Part shown: piece after piece, positions 35,397 through 44,266 of the stretch
Layout of the letters: the number at the start of each line of letters is the position of its first letter
How positions within the stretch are numbered: position 1 is the first letter of the stretch
Assembly: GCF_003710105.1 (NCBI RefSeq)
Contig: NZ_CP033325.1
Span: 992,001 to 1,056,000, forward strand
Direction of reading: 5' to 3'
DNA from: Georgenia faecalis
Lineage (GTDB): Bacteria > Actinomycetota > Actinomycetes > Actinomycetales > Actinomycetaceae
DNA: 64,000 nucleotides
Translations under genes and position numbers: made by a program
The notes under the pieces: model-generated
Databases searched by the model: none
What the model was told of the DNA's origin: nothing
What the model saw: the letters and a program-made list of their open reading frames with translations, nothing else

Positions 35397-36970
35397 GCGC
35401 CGACGCCCCCGTGCGGGTCCCGTCGGGGCGGGCGATGCGCCGGTGGACCCGGCGCTTCGAGCGGCACCGCAGCTCCACGTCGGTGAGCGACCTGCTCGGG
35501 GACGTCTACACCGTGATCCTCACCCTCGCGGTGACCGGCGCCATCGTCGCGGGGGTGGCCGCCCGGCTCGGCGCCGACGTCGCCGGCCGGGAGCCCGTGA
35601 CGCAGGCCCACCTCGACGTCCGGTGGGTGAGCGTCCTCGCGGCCGTCGCCGCGCTCGCCGCGGTGGCCGGGCTCCTGGGCCGGCTCGGGCCGGTCTCGCT
35701 CGGGTCTGCCGAGTCGGGGTGGTGGCTGCCGCTGCCCGGTGACCGCCGCTCCCTCCTCACCCCGGCCGCCCTGCGCTGGCCCGGGTTCGCGGGCGCCACC
35801 GGGGCGCTCGGCGGGCTCCTCCTCGCCCTCGCCCTCGCGCCGTCGCCCACGGTGCTCCTCGTCGCGGTGACGGGGGTCCTCGGCGCCGGCGTCGGCGTGG
35901 CCCTGGGGGCCGTGCTGGGCCTGGCCCAGGCCCGGCGGCGCGGGCGACGCCTCATGATGCGGGCATCCGACACGCTCCTCGCGCTCGTCCCGGTGGGGGC
36001 CCTGGTGCTCGGCCTCGTGCCGACGGCGCCGCCGCGGCTCCTCGGGGCGCCCGTCGTCTCCGCGGCCGTCGTCGCCGTCCTCGCGGGCATGGCCGTCGTG
36101 GTGATGCTGCGCCGGCTCCCGGACCTGCGCGACGCCGAGCTGCGCGAGCGCGGGGCGGTGACCGGCCAGCTGCGCGGGGCCGCCCTGTCCATGGACACCC
36201 GCGAGCTCGGGCGCGCGCTCAGCCAGGAGGCCACCCCCGCGCAGCGCTCGCGGTCCGCGCGCCTGCGGTGGCTGCGCGGCGCGCGCCGGCGCCCGGGCCT
36301 CGCGCTCGTCACCGCCGACGCCCTCCTCCTGGCGCGGTCCACGCGGCACGTCGTCCAGCTCGCCGTGGGGGCGTGCCTGCCGCTCGCCGCGCTGCTCGTC
36401 GCCGCGCCGGCGCCGTCGGCCCTCCTCGCCGCGCTCCTCGTCGGGGCGTGGGTGGCGGCGCTCGGCACCGCCGAGGGGGCGCGCTGGGCGGAGATGGCCC
36501 CGGTGGTCGACGCGATCCTCCCGCTGTCCGCCCGCGCCGTGCGGTGGTGGCGCCTCGCCGTGCCGACGGCGACCATGGTCCTCTGGTCGCTGGCCGTGTT
36601 CGCCGCGGTGGCCTGGCGCTACGGCGACGCCGGACCCTGGCTCGCCCTGGCGGTGCTCAGCGCGCCCGTGTGGGCGGCCGGCGTCCACCGCTCCGCCTAC
36701 CGCGCGGCGCCGGACTGGTCCGGCCCGCTCGTCATCACCCCGATGGGCGCGTTCCCGCCCGGGATGAGCTCGTTCGCCCTCAAGGGGCCCGACGTCGCCA
36801 TCCTCGGCGCCGCCCCGGTCGCCGTCGCGCTGCTCGTCGGGACGGCCCCGCCGCTGCTCCTCGCCGTCCAGGCGGTCCTCACCGCCGTCGTCCTCGCGGT
36901 GGCGGCGCACGTCCCCAAGCCGCCGGCGCGCGCGGGTGAGACGGGCCCTCGTCCTGGGGCGGACGCGTAG
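35393..36970 (+). CDS. Polytopic membrane protein, permease partner (DUF6297-like)
   Basis: A 525-residue protein with about 10-12 hydrophobic segments (for example VILTLAVTGAIVAGVAARL, WVSVLAAVAALAAVAGLLG, VPVGALVLGLVPTA, AVALLVGTAPPLLLAVQAV) and an Arg-rich cytoplasmic loop (RLRWLRGARRRPG). It starts at GTG overlapping the ATPase stop. Actinobacterial proteins of this type (I recall them as DUF6297) accompany such short ATPases. No catalytic motif is seen. Confidence 0.8.
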   Translation: MSADAPVRVPSGRAMRRWTRRFERHRSSTSVSDLLGDVYTVILTLAVTGAIVAGVAARLGADVAGREPVTQAHLDVRWVSVLAAVAALAAVAGLLGRLGPVSLGSAESGWWLPLPGDRRSLLTPAALRWPGFAGATGALGGLLLALALAPSPTVLLVAVTGVLGAGVGVALGAVLGLAQARRRGRRLMMRASDTLLALVPVGALVLGLVPTAPPRLLGAPVVSAAVVAVLAGMAVVVMLRRLPDLRDAELRERGAVTGQLRGAALSMDTRELGRALSQEATPAQRSRSARLRWLRGARRRPGLALVTADALLLARSTRHVVQLAVGACLPLAALLVAAPAPSALLAALLVGAWVAALGTAEGARWAEMAPVVDAILPLSARAVRWWRLAVPTATMVLWSLAVFAAVAWRYGDAGPWLALAVLSAPVWAAGVHRSAYRAAPDWSGPLVITPMGAFPPGMSSFALKGPDVAILGAAPVAVALLVGTAPPLLLAVQAVLTAVVLAVAAHVPKPPARAGETGPRPGADA

Positions 36971-36989
36971 CGCGAGCGCCGGACCGGCG

Positions 36990-37033
36990 CCGGGCGGGCA
37001 CCCGCCGGACCGTGCCGACGGGTGCCCGCCCGG
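36990..37033. terminator. Convergent terminator hairpin
   Basis: Arms 36990-37004 and 37019-37033 pair perfectly over 15 bp around a 14-nt loop, between the convergent membrane-protein and surface-hydrolase genes. Confidence 0.75.
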
Positions 37034-37070
37034 GGAGCGGGACCAGGAGCGCAGCGCCTGGTGGCGCGGG

Positions 37071-39137
37071 TCAGCGGGACGCCGTCTGCCTCCTCCGGGC
37101 GGCGAGCGCGCCGGCCGCGGCCAGCAGCAGTGCGGGCACGGCCGCGGCGGCGACGGGGACGCCGGTGCTCGGGAGAGTGCTCCCCGAGCCGCCCGTGCCG
37201 CCCGTGCCGCCCGCTCCCGGGCCCGGGGCGCCCGGCGCGGGGCTCCCGGGCGAGGTGGTCGAAGGCGTGCCCGGCGTGGTCGGGTCCGTGCCGGGGGCCG
37301 TCGGTTCGCCGCTCGGTGCACCCGTCGGGCCGGCCGTGGGGACGACCGTCGTCGGCTGCTCGCTGGGCTCCTCGCTCGGCTCCTCCGGAACGGTCGGACC
37401 GTCCGCGTCCGGCAGGGCGTCGAGGTAGTCGTAGATCGCGAGCCCGATGTCCTGCACGACGGGGTTCCCGATCCGCTGGGTCTCCTCGAAGCTGGGGGAG
37501 TCGGTGACCTCCGTGAGGACGACGACGGCCGACTCGTGGCCCGGGACGAGGAAGTAGCCCGTGTCGTGGGTGACGTTGCCGGTCTCCCCGGTCTTGTGGG
37601 CGATCGGCTTGTCACCCAGCACGGCGCCGAACTTCGTGTCGACCTCCTGCTGGCTCATCCAGGTGAGGATCTGGTCGCGGGAGGCGGTGGTGAGGAGGTC
37701 CCCCCGGTACATCTCCTCGAGCAGCGTGAGGGTGTCGGCGGCGTCGATGACGTTCGGCGGGGAGTCGATGAGGTCACCGGGGAACATCTGCCGGTTGAAC
37801 CGCATGACCTCCAGACCGAGGTCGTCGAGGAGGGCCTGGGTGGTGGGGATGCCCGTGTAGTAGAGCAGCACGTTGGTCGCCGTGTTGTCGCTGACGACCA
37901 CCATCCGTCGCGCCACCTCGCGCACCGTCGTGGTGAAGGGCATCTCCTCGTTCTGGAGCGTCCCGGAGCCGCCGACCACCATGTAGGGCGAGATGGTGAT
38001 GGGGGCGTCGAGGTCGAGCAGGCCGCGTTCCGCCTGCCGCATCACGGTCGCCAGCAGGGACAGCTTGATGACGCTGGCGGGGTTGTAGGGCTCCGGGGAG
38101 CCGAGGAGGAGCCGCCCGTCCTCCGCGGTCAGGTCGCTGTAGCCCACGGCCACGCGGATGCCGTTCTCCGCCGCCTGGGCGATGTACGGCTCGACGATGG
38201 CGGTGAGGTCGGCCGTGGTGTCGCCGGTGATGCGCGCGAAGTCGTAGACCACCTGCGCGGTCTCCTGCACGAAGGCGTCGGCCTCGGCGCGCGGGATGCT
38301 GCCGAACGACGTGGTGGTGGTGAGCGCGATCTCGCGGCCCGGGAGGAGGATGATCCCCGCGTCGTGGGAGACGTCGGCGAGCTCGCCGGTCTTGTTCGCC
38401 AGGTGGGGGCGGGGGATGACGGCCCCGTACTTGGTGTCGACGAGCTGGCCGCGCATGAGGTCGACGATGTACTCGCTCGACGTGGGGCTGAGGATCTGCC
38501 CGTGCCAGATGAGCGCGATGAGCTCGGTGGTCTCGGCCGCGGTGATGTAGTTCTCCCCCAGGGGAGGGGACGCGGGGTGGATCATCTTGCGGCCGAGGTG
38601 CAGGTCCTCGAGGCCGAGGTCCCGGACGTGGTCGTTGACGGCGTCGAACCCGCCGGCGACGTCGATGAGGACGTTGGTCGCGGTGTTGTCGCTCACCTGC
38701 ACCATGAGCTCGGCGAGCTCCCGCACGGTGATGTCCAGCGGGAACGTCCGGTCCCTCAGCGTCCCTGAGCCCCCGACGATGTTGGGGTCGCCGGCCGGGA
38801 TCGTGACGACCTGGTCGAGCGAGAGCTCGCCGGCGTCGACGTCGGCCATGAGCGTGGCGAGCAGCGCGAGCTTGATGATGCTGGCCGCCTTGAGCCGCGC
38901 GTCCTCACCGGACTGGACCGTGGTCCCGTCGTCGCCTCCGGCGAGGTCGGTCACCGAGACGCTCAGGGTCACCCCCGCAGTGGCGGCCTCCTCGACCACC
39001 GCGTCCAGGTCGGCGCGCAGGGCCTCCCAGTCGCCGCCGGGGACCGCCGTCACCGGGGTCGCCGCGGCCGCGACCGTGACCGCACCCACGGCCACCGCCA
39101 TGGCCGCTCTCGTGAACCGCCTCATTCGTCGACGCAT
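37071..39137 (-). CDS. LPXTG-anchored surface protein with two class A beta-lactamase-fold domains
   Basis: A 688-residue secreted protein. The signal peptide is about residues 1-31 (ending TPVTA). Two tandem serine-hydrolase domains follow: domain 1 with S86xxK89, S149DN151 and K249TG251; domain 2 with S355xxK358, S416DN418 and K515TG517. Both thus keep the nucleophile, SxN and KTG motifs of class A beta-lactamases and PBP-type enzymes. A Pro/Ser/Thr/Gly linker leads to LPSTG at 655-659, a hydrophobic helix and an Arg-rich tail, a sortase cell-wall sorting signal. ATG 39137 has AAAGGAA upstream. Possibly a peptidoglycan peptidase or a beta-lactam-binding protein. Confidence 0.87.
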   Translation of the reverse strand: MRRRMRRFTRAAMAVAVGAVTVAAAATPVTAVPGGDWEALRADLDAVVEEAATAGVTLSVSVTDLAGGDDGTTVQSGEDARLKAASIIKLALLATLMADVDAGELSLDQVVTIPAGDPNIVGGSGTLRDRTFPLDITVRELAELMVQVSDNTATNVLIDVAGGFDAVNDHVRDLGLEDLHLGRKMIHPASPPLGENYITAAETTELIALIWHGQILSPTSSEYIVDLMRGQLVDTKYGAVIPRPHLANKTGELADVSHDAGIILLPGREIALTTTTSFGSIPRAEADAFVQETAQVVYDFARITGDTTADLTAIVEPYIAQAAENGIRVAVGYSDLTAEDGRLLLGSPEPYNPASVIKLSLLATVMRQAERGLLDLDAPITISPYMVVGGSGTLQNEEMPFTTTVREVARRMVVVSDNTATNVLLYYTGIPTTQALLDDLGLEVMRFNRQMFPGDLIDSPPNVIDAADTLTLLEEMYRGDLLTTASRDQILTWMSQQEVDTKFGAVLGDKPIAHKTGETGNVTHDTGYFLVPGHESAVVVLTEVTDSPSFEETQRIGNPVVQDIGLAIYDYLDALPDADGPTVPEEPSEEPSEQPTTVVPTAGPTGAPSGEPTAPGTDPTTPGTPSTTSPGSPAPGAPGPGAGGTGGTGGSGSTLPSTGVPVAAAAVPALLLAAAGALAARRRQTASR

Positions 39138-39291
39138 GATGTCGTTCCTTTCGCCTGGGCCGGACCGCGCGGGAGTCGTCTCGCGAGTACTACCGGACGG
39201 GCGTTTCCGCGGCGTTTCTCCCTGTTGCCCCGACATGTCGCCGGCACGCACGCGTGCGCCGGGCCCGGCGCGAGCTGCCAGGATGCGTCGA

Positions 39292-39297
39292 TAGGCT
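39292..39297 (+). promoter_or_regulatory. -10 hexamer TAGGCT, leaderless-type, for rsmD
   Basis: Six nt before ATG 39304 with no Shine-Dalgarno sequence between. Confidence 0.5.
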
Positions 39298-39303
39298 CGG
39301 CGG

Positions 39304-39915
39304 ATGACACGGATCGTCGCCGGCACCGCCGGCGGGCGTGCGTTGCGCGTCCCCCGGACGGGCACCCGGCCCACGAGCGAGCGCGTGCGCGAGGCCCTCT
39401 TCTCCCGGCTCGAGCATGCCGGGGCCGTCGACGGCGCCCGCGTCCTCGACCTCTTCGCCGGGTCCGGCGCGCTCGGCCTCGAGGCCGCGAGCCGCGGGGC
39501 GCGCTCGGTCGTCCTCGTCGAGGTGGCCCGGGCGGCCGCGGAGCTCTGCCGGCGCAACGCGCGGGAGGTGGGGCTGGCGGCGGTGACCGAGGTGGTGCCG
39601 GCGAAGGTGGCGACGTACCTCGCCGGGGAGCCCGGCGAGCCGTTCGACCTCGTCCTCCTCGACCCGCCCTACGACCTTGCGCCCGAGGAGGTCGCCGCGG
39701 CGCTCGACCGCCTGGCCCAGGGGTGGCTGGCGCCCGGGGCGACGGTCGTCCTCGAGGCCGCCCGCCGCGCCCCGGCCACCACCTGGCCGGAGCCGCTGGA
39801 GGACGACGGCGAGCGCCGGTACGGCGACACGACACTGCGCTTCGCCTCCGTGCCCCTGGACGCCGGGGCGCCTACCGTGAAGGACATGCCCGTCCCGCCC
39901 GGTGGTCCCCGATGA
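39304..39915 (+). CDS. rsmD: 16S rRNA (guanine(966)-N(2))-methyltransferase
   Basis: A 203-residue SAM-dependent methyltransferase: GTAGGRALRVP at the start, RPTSERVREALFSRLE, SAM-binding VLDLFAGSGALGLEAASRGA and the catalytic LLDPPYD (DPPY motif). It precedes coaD, a very common pairing. The start lies six nt after a leaderless-type -10, and the stop overlaps the coaD ATG (ATGA). Confidence 0.94.
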   Translation: MTRIVAGTAGGRALRVPRTGTRPTSERVREALFSRLEHAGAVDGARVLDLFAGSGALGLEAASRGARSVVLVEVARAAAELCRRNAREVGLAAVTEVVPAKVATYLAGEPGEPFDLVLLDPPYDLAPEEVAAALDRLAQGWLAPGATVVLEAARRAPATTWPEPLEDDGERRYGDTTLRFASVPLDAGAPTVKDMPVPPGGPR

Positions 39916-40409
39916 GCCTGGCCGTCTGCCCCGGCTCGTTCGACCCGGTGACGCTGGGCCACGTCGACATCGTCCGCCGTGCGCGGTCGATGTTCGACGA
40001 GGTGGTCCTCGGCGTCGCCCGGAACTCCGCCAAGAGCCCCCTGTTCGACCTCGAGCAGCGCCTCGCCCTCGCCCGCGAGGCCGTCGCCGGCCTCGACGTG
40101 CGCGTCGAGCCGGTGCCCGGCCTGCTCGCCGACTTCTGCCGCCAGGTGGGCGCGACCGCCATCGTCAAGGGCCTGCGGGGCGCCGCGGACGTCGACGCCG
40201 AGGTCCCCATGGCCCTGATGAACCGCCACCTGTCCGGCGTGGAGACCGTGTTCGTCGTCGGTGACGGCGCGCTCGCCCACGTCGCGTCGTCGCTCGTCAA
40301 GGACGTCGCCCGGCACGGTGGCCGCGTCGACGACCTCGTCCCGCCCGGCGTTGCCGCCGCCCTTGCCACCGCCTTCCCCGCCCGCCCCACCACAGGAGCC
40401 ACCTCATGA
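39912..40409 (+). CDS. coaD: Phosphopantetheine adenylyltransferase
   Basis: A 165-residue enzyme of the penultimate coenzyme A step. CPGSFDPVTLGHVDIV carries the TxGH-type nucleotide motif, and VKGLRGAADVDAEVPMALMN and HVASSLVKDVARHGG (the SSTxxR-like segment) are present. Its start overlaps rsmD and its stop overlaps the coiled-coil gene start by ATGA, so a three-gene coupled run is likely. Confidence 0.95.
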   Translation: MSLAVCPGSFDPVTLGHVDIVRRARSMFDEVVLGVARNSAKSPLFDLEQRLALAREAVAGLDVRVEPVPGLLADFCRQVGATAIVKGLRGAADVDAEVPMALMNRHLSGVETVFVVGDGALAHVASSLVKDVARHGGRVDDLVPPGVAAALATAFPARPTTGATS

Positions 40410-40936
40410 CGACGCCTAGCACGTCCACCAAGGACGGAACCTCTCTCATCGCAATCCTCGACGAGCTCAGCGAGATGCTCAGCCAGGCCCGCGCCATGCC
40501 CATGTCCGCGTCCGTGCTCGTCAACCGCGCCGAGGCGCTCGACCTGCTCGACGCGGCCCGCTCGGTCGTGCCCGACGAGATCTCCGCCGCCGACGACGTC
40601 CTCCACGGCGCCGACGCCGTGCTCAGCCAGGCGCGCGAGCAGGCGGCGGACATCGTCGCGCGGGCCCGCGCCGAGGCGGAGCGGCTGGTCGCCTCCGACG
40701 CCGTCGTCGCGGCCGCCGAGCAGCGCGCGGCGCAGCTCGTCGCCGAGGCCGAGGCGCGCGCCGCCGAGCTCGCCCGCAAGGGTGACGAGTACTGCGACCG
40801 CCAGCTCGCCCAGTTCGAGATCGACCTCGGGGCGATCGCCACGCAGGTCCGCGCCGGGCGCGACCGGCTCGCCAGCCGCGGGGTCGGCCCCCGCGCCCAG
40901 GACCGCACCCAGGACCGCACCCAGGACCGGGCCTAG
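40406..40936 (+). CDS. Coiled-coil protein of unknown function (ATP-synthase-b-like helix)
   Basis: A 176-residue protein. After a conserved N-terminal segment ([28 protein letters not shown]) a long Ala/Glu/Arg helix runs from about residue 55 to 145 ([41 protein letters not shown]), typical of cytoplasmic membrane-scaffold or DivIVA/AtpF-like proteins. Its C-terminus consists of the short repeat [12 protein letters not shown] from 12-bp DNA repeats, and the stop codon lies in one of them. It is regularly found between coaD and DUF177. Function unknown. Confidence 0.8.
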   Translation: MTTPSTSTKDGTSLIAILDELSEMLSQARAMPMSASVLVNRAEALDLLDAARSVVPDEISAADDVLHGADAVLSQAREQAADIVARARAEAERLVASDAVVAAAEQRAAQLVAEAEARAAELARKGDEYCDRQLAQFEIDLGAIATQVRAGRDRLASRGVGPRAQDRTQDRTQDRA

Positions 40937-40957
40937 GACCGGGCCCAGGACTGAGCC
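40898..40957. repeat. Five 12-bp tandem repeats at the end of the coiled-coil gene
   Basis: Units start at 40898, 40910, 40922, 40934 and 40946 (consensus CAGGACCGCACC drifting to CAGGACCGGGCC). The fourth unit begins TAG instead of CAG, and that TAG is the gene's stop codon. Confidence 0.75.
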
Positions 40958-41116
40958 AGGGCCGGCCCGGGTCCGTTCGCGGTCCCGGGCCCGGCCGCTG
41001 CGCCACCACCCGCCCGCGGCGCCGGGGCGCCCCGGGTTACCATCGTGCGGCCGGCCGTGGACGGCTCCGGCCCTCCTCCCGCGCCGGCCTCGCCGCACTA
41101 CGTTCGGAGCCACACC

Positions 41117-41692
41117 GTGGACGCTCGTTCACCCCTCGTGATCAACACGCACGACCTCAGCCGCCGGCCCGGGTCGATGATCCCGCTCGCGCGGACCGTC
41201 CCGGCCGCCGAGGACTTCGGCACCGAGGTCATCGGCGTGCCCGTGGGGTCCGACGTCGACCTCGACCTCCGCCTCGAGTCCGTCATGGACGGCGTCCTCG
41301 TCTCCGGCGAGGTGCGCACGCGCGCCGCCGGGCAGTGCGTGCGGTGCCTGGGCGAGGTGGACGAGCCGCTCACGGTCCACCTCAGCGAGCTCTACCTCTA
41401 CCCGGGCAAGCGGGACGCCGCGCGCGAGGCGGGGGACGAGGACGCCGAGGAGCTGCCCGAGCTCGAGGGCGACCTCCTCGACCTCGAGCCGGCGCTGCGC
41501 GACGCCGTCGTCCTCGCCCTGCCGTTCCAGCCGCTGTGCACCCCGGACTGCCCGGGCCTGTGCCCGGTGTGCGGGGAGCGCATGGCCGACCTGCCCGAGG
41601 GGCACGGCCACGACGACGTCGACCCGCGCTGGTCGGCCCTCGCCGGCCTCCTCGACGACGAGAAGGCACCCGGCGCGGGACGCGAGGCCTGA
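41117..41692 (+). CDS. DUF177 (YceD) family protein
   Basis: A 191-residue protein of the DUF177/YceD family, linked in many bacteria with ribosomal protein L32 and rRNA maturation. Motifs: [20 protein letters not shown] and a C-terminal cysteine group [16 protein letters not shown] that could bind zinc. I picked GTG 41117 (GGAG upstream); a longer start at 41045 would add a Pro-rich leader. In most actinobacteria rpmF follows, but here the stop overlaps the rnc start (TGATG) and no rpmF is present. Confidence 0.88.
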   Translation: MDARSPLVINTHDLSRRPGSMIPLARTVPAAEDFGTEVIGVPVGSDVDLDLRLESVMDGVLVSGEVRTRAAGQCVRCLGEVDEPLTVHLSELYLYPGKRDAAREAGDEDAEELPELEGDLLDLEPALRDAVVLALPFQPLCTPDCPGLCPVCGERMADLPEGHGHDDVDPRWSALAGLLDDEKAPGAGREA

Positions 41693-42450
41693 TGGCGCGG
41701 CGCGCCCCCGTCCAGGAGGCCCGCGACGACGTCGACGTCCTCCTCGAGCGGCTAGGCCTGACGATCGACCCCGAGCTCCTCGTCCTCGCCCTCACGCACC
41801 GTTCCTTCGCCCACGAGGCGGGCGGCATCCCGACGAACGAGCGCCTGGAGTTCCTCGGCGACTCCGTGCTCGGGATCATCGTCACCGAGCACCTCTACCG
41901 CGCCCACCCGGACACTCCGGAGGGCGACCTCGCCAAGATGCGGGCGGCGACGGTGAGCCAGCGCGCCCTCGCGCAGGTGGCGCGGGAGCTGGGCCTGGGC
42001 GACTTCGTCCTCCTCGGCCGGGGCGAGCTCGTCACCGGGGGGCGGGACAAGGACTCCATCCTCTCCGACACGGTGGAGGCTCTCATCGGTGCCGCCTACC
42101 TGTGCCACGGGCTCGAGCCCACCCGGGGAATGGTCGAGCGGCTCGTCGCCGACCTCCTCGGGCACGCCGCCGCCCTGGGCGCCGGGCTGGACTGGAAGAC
42201 GAGCCTGCAGGAGCTCGCCGCCGCCCACGAGCAGCCCGGCCCGACGTACGCCGTGGTGGGCTCCGGGCCGGACCACGCCCGCAGCTTCGTCGCCACCGTC
42301 ACCCTCGGCGCGCAGCCGTACGGCACCGGCGCGGGGACGTCGAAGAAGATCGCCGAGCAGCGGGCCGCCAAGGACGCCTACGAGCGGCTCCTCGCCGAGC
42401 AGCCCGCGGCCGGGGCCTCGGGCGTGGCCGGCACCGCGGACCGTGCCTGA
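41692..42450 (+). CDS. rnc: Ribonuclease III
   Basis: A 252-residue double-strand-specific RNase for rRNA and mRNA processing. The signature [20 protein letters not shown] holds the catalytic Glu/Asp; a second acidic pair is in [13 protein letters not shown]. The dsRNA-binding domain (about 165-245) begins [14 protein letters not shown] and ends [19 protein letters not shown]. It overlaps DUF177 by one base and mutM by 8 bp. Confidence 0.95.
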   Translation: MARRAPVQEARDDVDVLLERLGLTIDPELLVLALTHRSFAHEAGGIPTNERLEFLGDSVLGIIVTEHLYRAHPDTPEGDLAKMRAATVSQRALAQVARELGLGDFVLLGRGELVTGGRDKDSILSDTVEALIGAAYLCHGLEPTRGMVERLVADLLGHAAALGAGLDWKTSLQELAAAHEQPGPTYAVVGSGPDHARSFVATVTLGAQPYGTGAGTSKKIAEQRAAKDAYERLLAEQPAAGASGVAGTADRA

Positions 42451-43393
42451 GCTTCCCGAGGTCGAGACCGTCCGGGCGGGGCTCGCGGCGCACGTCGTCG
42501 GCCGGACGGTCGCCGGCGCGGAGGTCCGGCACCCGCGGGCCGTCCGTCACCACGTCGGCGGGGGCGCCGACCTCGCGGCCCGCCTGGCGGGGCGCACCAT
42601 CACCGCCGCCGTCCGCCGCGGCAAGTACCTGTGGCTCGACCTTGACGGCGCCGGGGACGCCCTCCTCGCCCACCTGGGGATGAGCGGCCAGCTCCTCGTC
42701 ACCCGCCCCGACGGCGCTGCCCCCGCCGAGGCGGTGGGCCCCGTGCCGACGATGGTCCGCCCGGTGAGCGGGGGCGACGCCCACCTGCGCGTCCGGGTGG
42801 ACTTCACCGACGGAGCCCGCCTGTCCTTCGTCGACCAGCGCACGTTCGGGCACGTGCTCCTCACCGACCTCGTCCCCACCCCCGACGGCGGGCCGGGCGG
42901 GCACGGCTCCGCGGTGCCGGCCCTGCCCGCGCCGGTCGCCCACATCGCCCGCGACCTCCTCGACCCCGGCCTCGACCGGGCGGCGGCGTCGCGGCGGCTG
43001 CGCACCCGCCGGACCGAGGTCAAGCGGGCCCTCCTCGACCAGACGCTCGTCTCCGGGGTGGGCAACATCTACGCCGACGAGGCGCTGTGGCGGGCCGCCC
43101 TGCACCCGCGCCGCCCCACCGACCGCCTGCGACCGGCGACGGTGCGCGAGCTGTTCGACGCCGCGGAGGCGGTGATGCGCGACGCCCTCGCCGCCGGCGG
43201 CACCTCCTTCGACGCCCTCTACGTCGACGTCGAGGGGGCGAGCGGATACTTCGCCCGCTCCCTGGACGCCTACGGCCGGGCCGGCCTGCCGTGCCGGCGG
43301 TGCGGCGCCCTCATGGTGCGCGAGCACTTCATGAACCGGTCCTCGACGCTGTGCCCGCGCTGCCAGCGGCCCCCGCGCGGCTCCGGCCCCTGA
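42443..43393 (+). CDS. mutM: Formamidopyrimidine-DNA glycosylase
   Basis: A 316-residue DNA repair enzyme that removes 8-oxoguanine. The N-terminus is [13 protein letters not shown] after Met removal, so the catalytic Pro and Glu are present; GTG 42443 is fixed by this. The H2TH helix region includes [20 protein letters not shown], and the zinc finger is [20 protein letters not shown] then CPRCQ. It overlaps rnc by 8 bp. Confidence 0.95.
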   Translation: MPELPEVETVRAGLAAHVVGRTVAGAEVRHPRAVRHHVGGGADLAARLAGRTITAAVRRGKYLWLDLDGAGDALLAHLGMSGQLLVTRPDGAAPAEAVGPVPTMVRPVSGGDAHLRVRVDFTDGARLSFVDQRTFGHVLLTDLVPTPDGGPGGHGSAVPALPAPVAHIARDLLDPGLDRAAASRRLRTRRTEVKRALLDQTLVSGVGNIYADEALWRAALHPRRPTDRLRPATVRELFDAAEAVMRDALAAGGTSFDALYVDVEGASGYFARSLDAYGRAGLPCRRCGALMVREHFMNRSSTLCPRCQRPPRGSGP

Positions 43394-43501
43394 GCGCCCC
43401 TCCGGCGCCTGAGCCCCCCCTCCGGCGCCTGAGCGCCCGGACGCACCGCCGTCGCGAACCGCCGGAGCGCGCTCCGCCGGGGGGTCGCGGCCGCGCCTCG
43501 G

Positions 43502-43507
43502 TAGGCT
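43502..43507 (+). promoter_or_regulatory. -10 hexamer TAGGCT, leaderless-type, for the response regulator
   Basis: Six nt before the GTG start at 43514, again with no ribosome site. Confidence 0.5.
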
Positions 43508-43513
43508 CAGGGC

Positions 43514-44179
43514 GTGCCTACCGACCAGCCCGTGCCTGCCGCCCCGCGCGACGTCCGCGTGATGATCGTCGACGACCACGAGATCGTCCGCCGCGGGATC
43601 GCCGAGATCGTCGATCGCGCGGACGGCCTCACCGTCGTCGCGGAGGCGGGGTCGGTCGCCGAGACGCTACGGCGCGCCCCGCTGGTGCGCCCCGAGGTCG
43701 TGCTCATCGACCTCCAGCTGCCCGACGGCACGGGCATCGACATCATCCAGGCGCTGCGCGAGTCCCTGCCCCAGGCCCGCCCGGTGGTCCTCACCTCCTT
43801 CGATGACGACGACGCGCTGGCCGCCGCGCTCCAGGCCGGGGCGAAGGCCTACCTCCTCAAGACGGTGCGCGGCGCCGAGATCGCCGACGTCATCAAGGCA
43901 GTGGCGGCCGGGCGGACCCTGCTCGACGACCGGACCGTCATGCGTCGGCGTGCCGACCACGAGGACCCGACCGCGGACCTCACGCCGTCCGAGCGCAAGG
44001 TCCTCGAGCTCATCGGCGACGGGATGTCGAACCGGGAGATCGGCGAGCGGCTCGGGGTGGCCGAGAAGACCGTGAAGAACCACATCACGTCGCTGCTGAG
44101 CAAGATGGGCCTGCAGCGGCGCACCCAGGTGGCCGCGTGGGTCGCCGGCCAGCGCGCGAGCGGCTGGCGCACCAGCTGA
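43514..44179 (+). CDS. NarL/DevR-type response regulator
   Basis: A 221-residue regulator. The receiver domain (about 15-130) has VMIVDDHEIVRRG, phosphoacceptor D in VVLIDLQLPDG and the conserved K in AYLLKTVRG. The LuxR-type HTH is LTPSERKVLELIGDGMSNRE through VKNHITSLLSKMGLQ. The closest well-known family is the dormancy regulator DevR/DosR. The likely cognate kinase is on the opposite strand, convergent, 88 bp away. Function in oxygen or redox response is inferred from that kinase. Confidence 0.88.
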   Translation: MPTDQPVPAAPRDVRVMIVDDHEIVRRGIAEIVDRADGLTVVAEAGSVAETLRRAPLVRPEVVLIDLQLPDGTGIDIIQALRESLPQARPVVLTSFDDDDALAAALQAGAKAYLLKTVRGAEIADVIKAVAAGRTLLDDRTVMRRRADHEDPTADLTPSERKVLELIGDGMSNREIGERLGVAEKTVKNHITSLLSKMGLQRRTQVAAWVAGQRASGWRTS

Positions 44180-44266
44180 CCACGCGGGCCGGCGGGGCCC
44201 CACGGGCCTGAGCCCCGCGCGGCCTGGGCCCCGTGTGCGGTCGCCGGCCGCCGGCCGGCGCCGCGG

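Noticed and set aside
40937..41116. A possible rpmF (L32) gene before or after DUF177
   Set aside because: No frame here shows the L32 start (MAVPKRKxSR) or its zinc cysteines.
44180..44266. GC-rich inverted repeats between the convergent two-component genes as a defined terminator
   Set aside because: Several overlapping short stems are possible but none is clearly best, so no single terminator was called.
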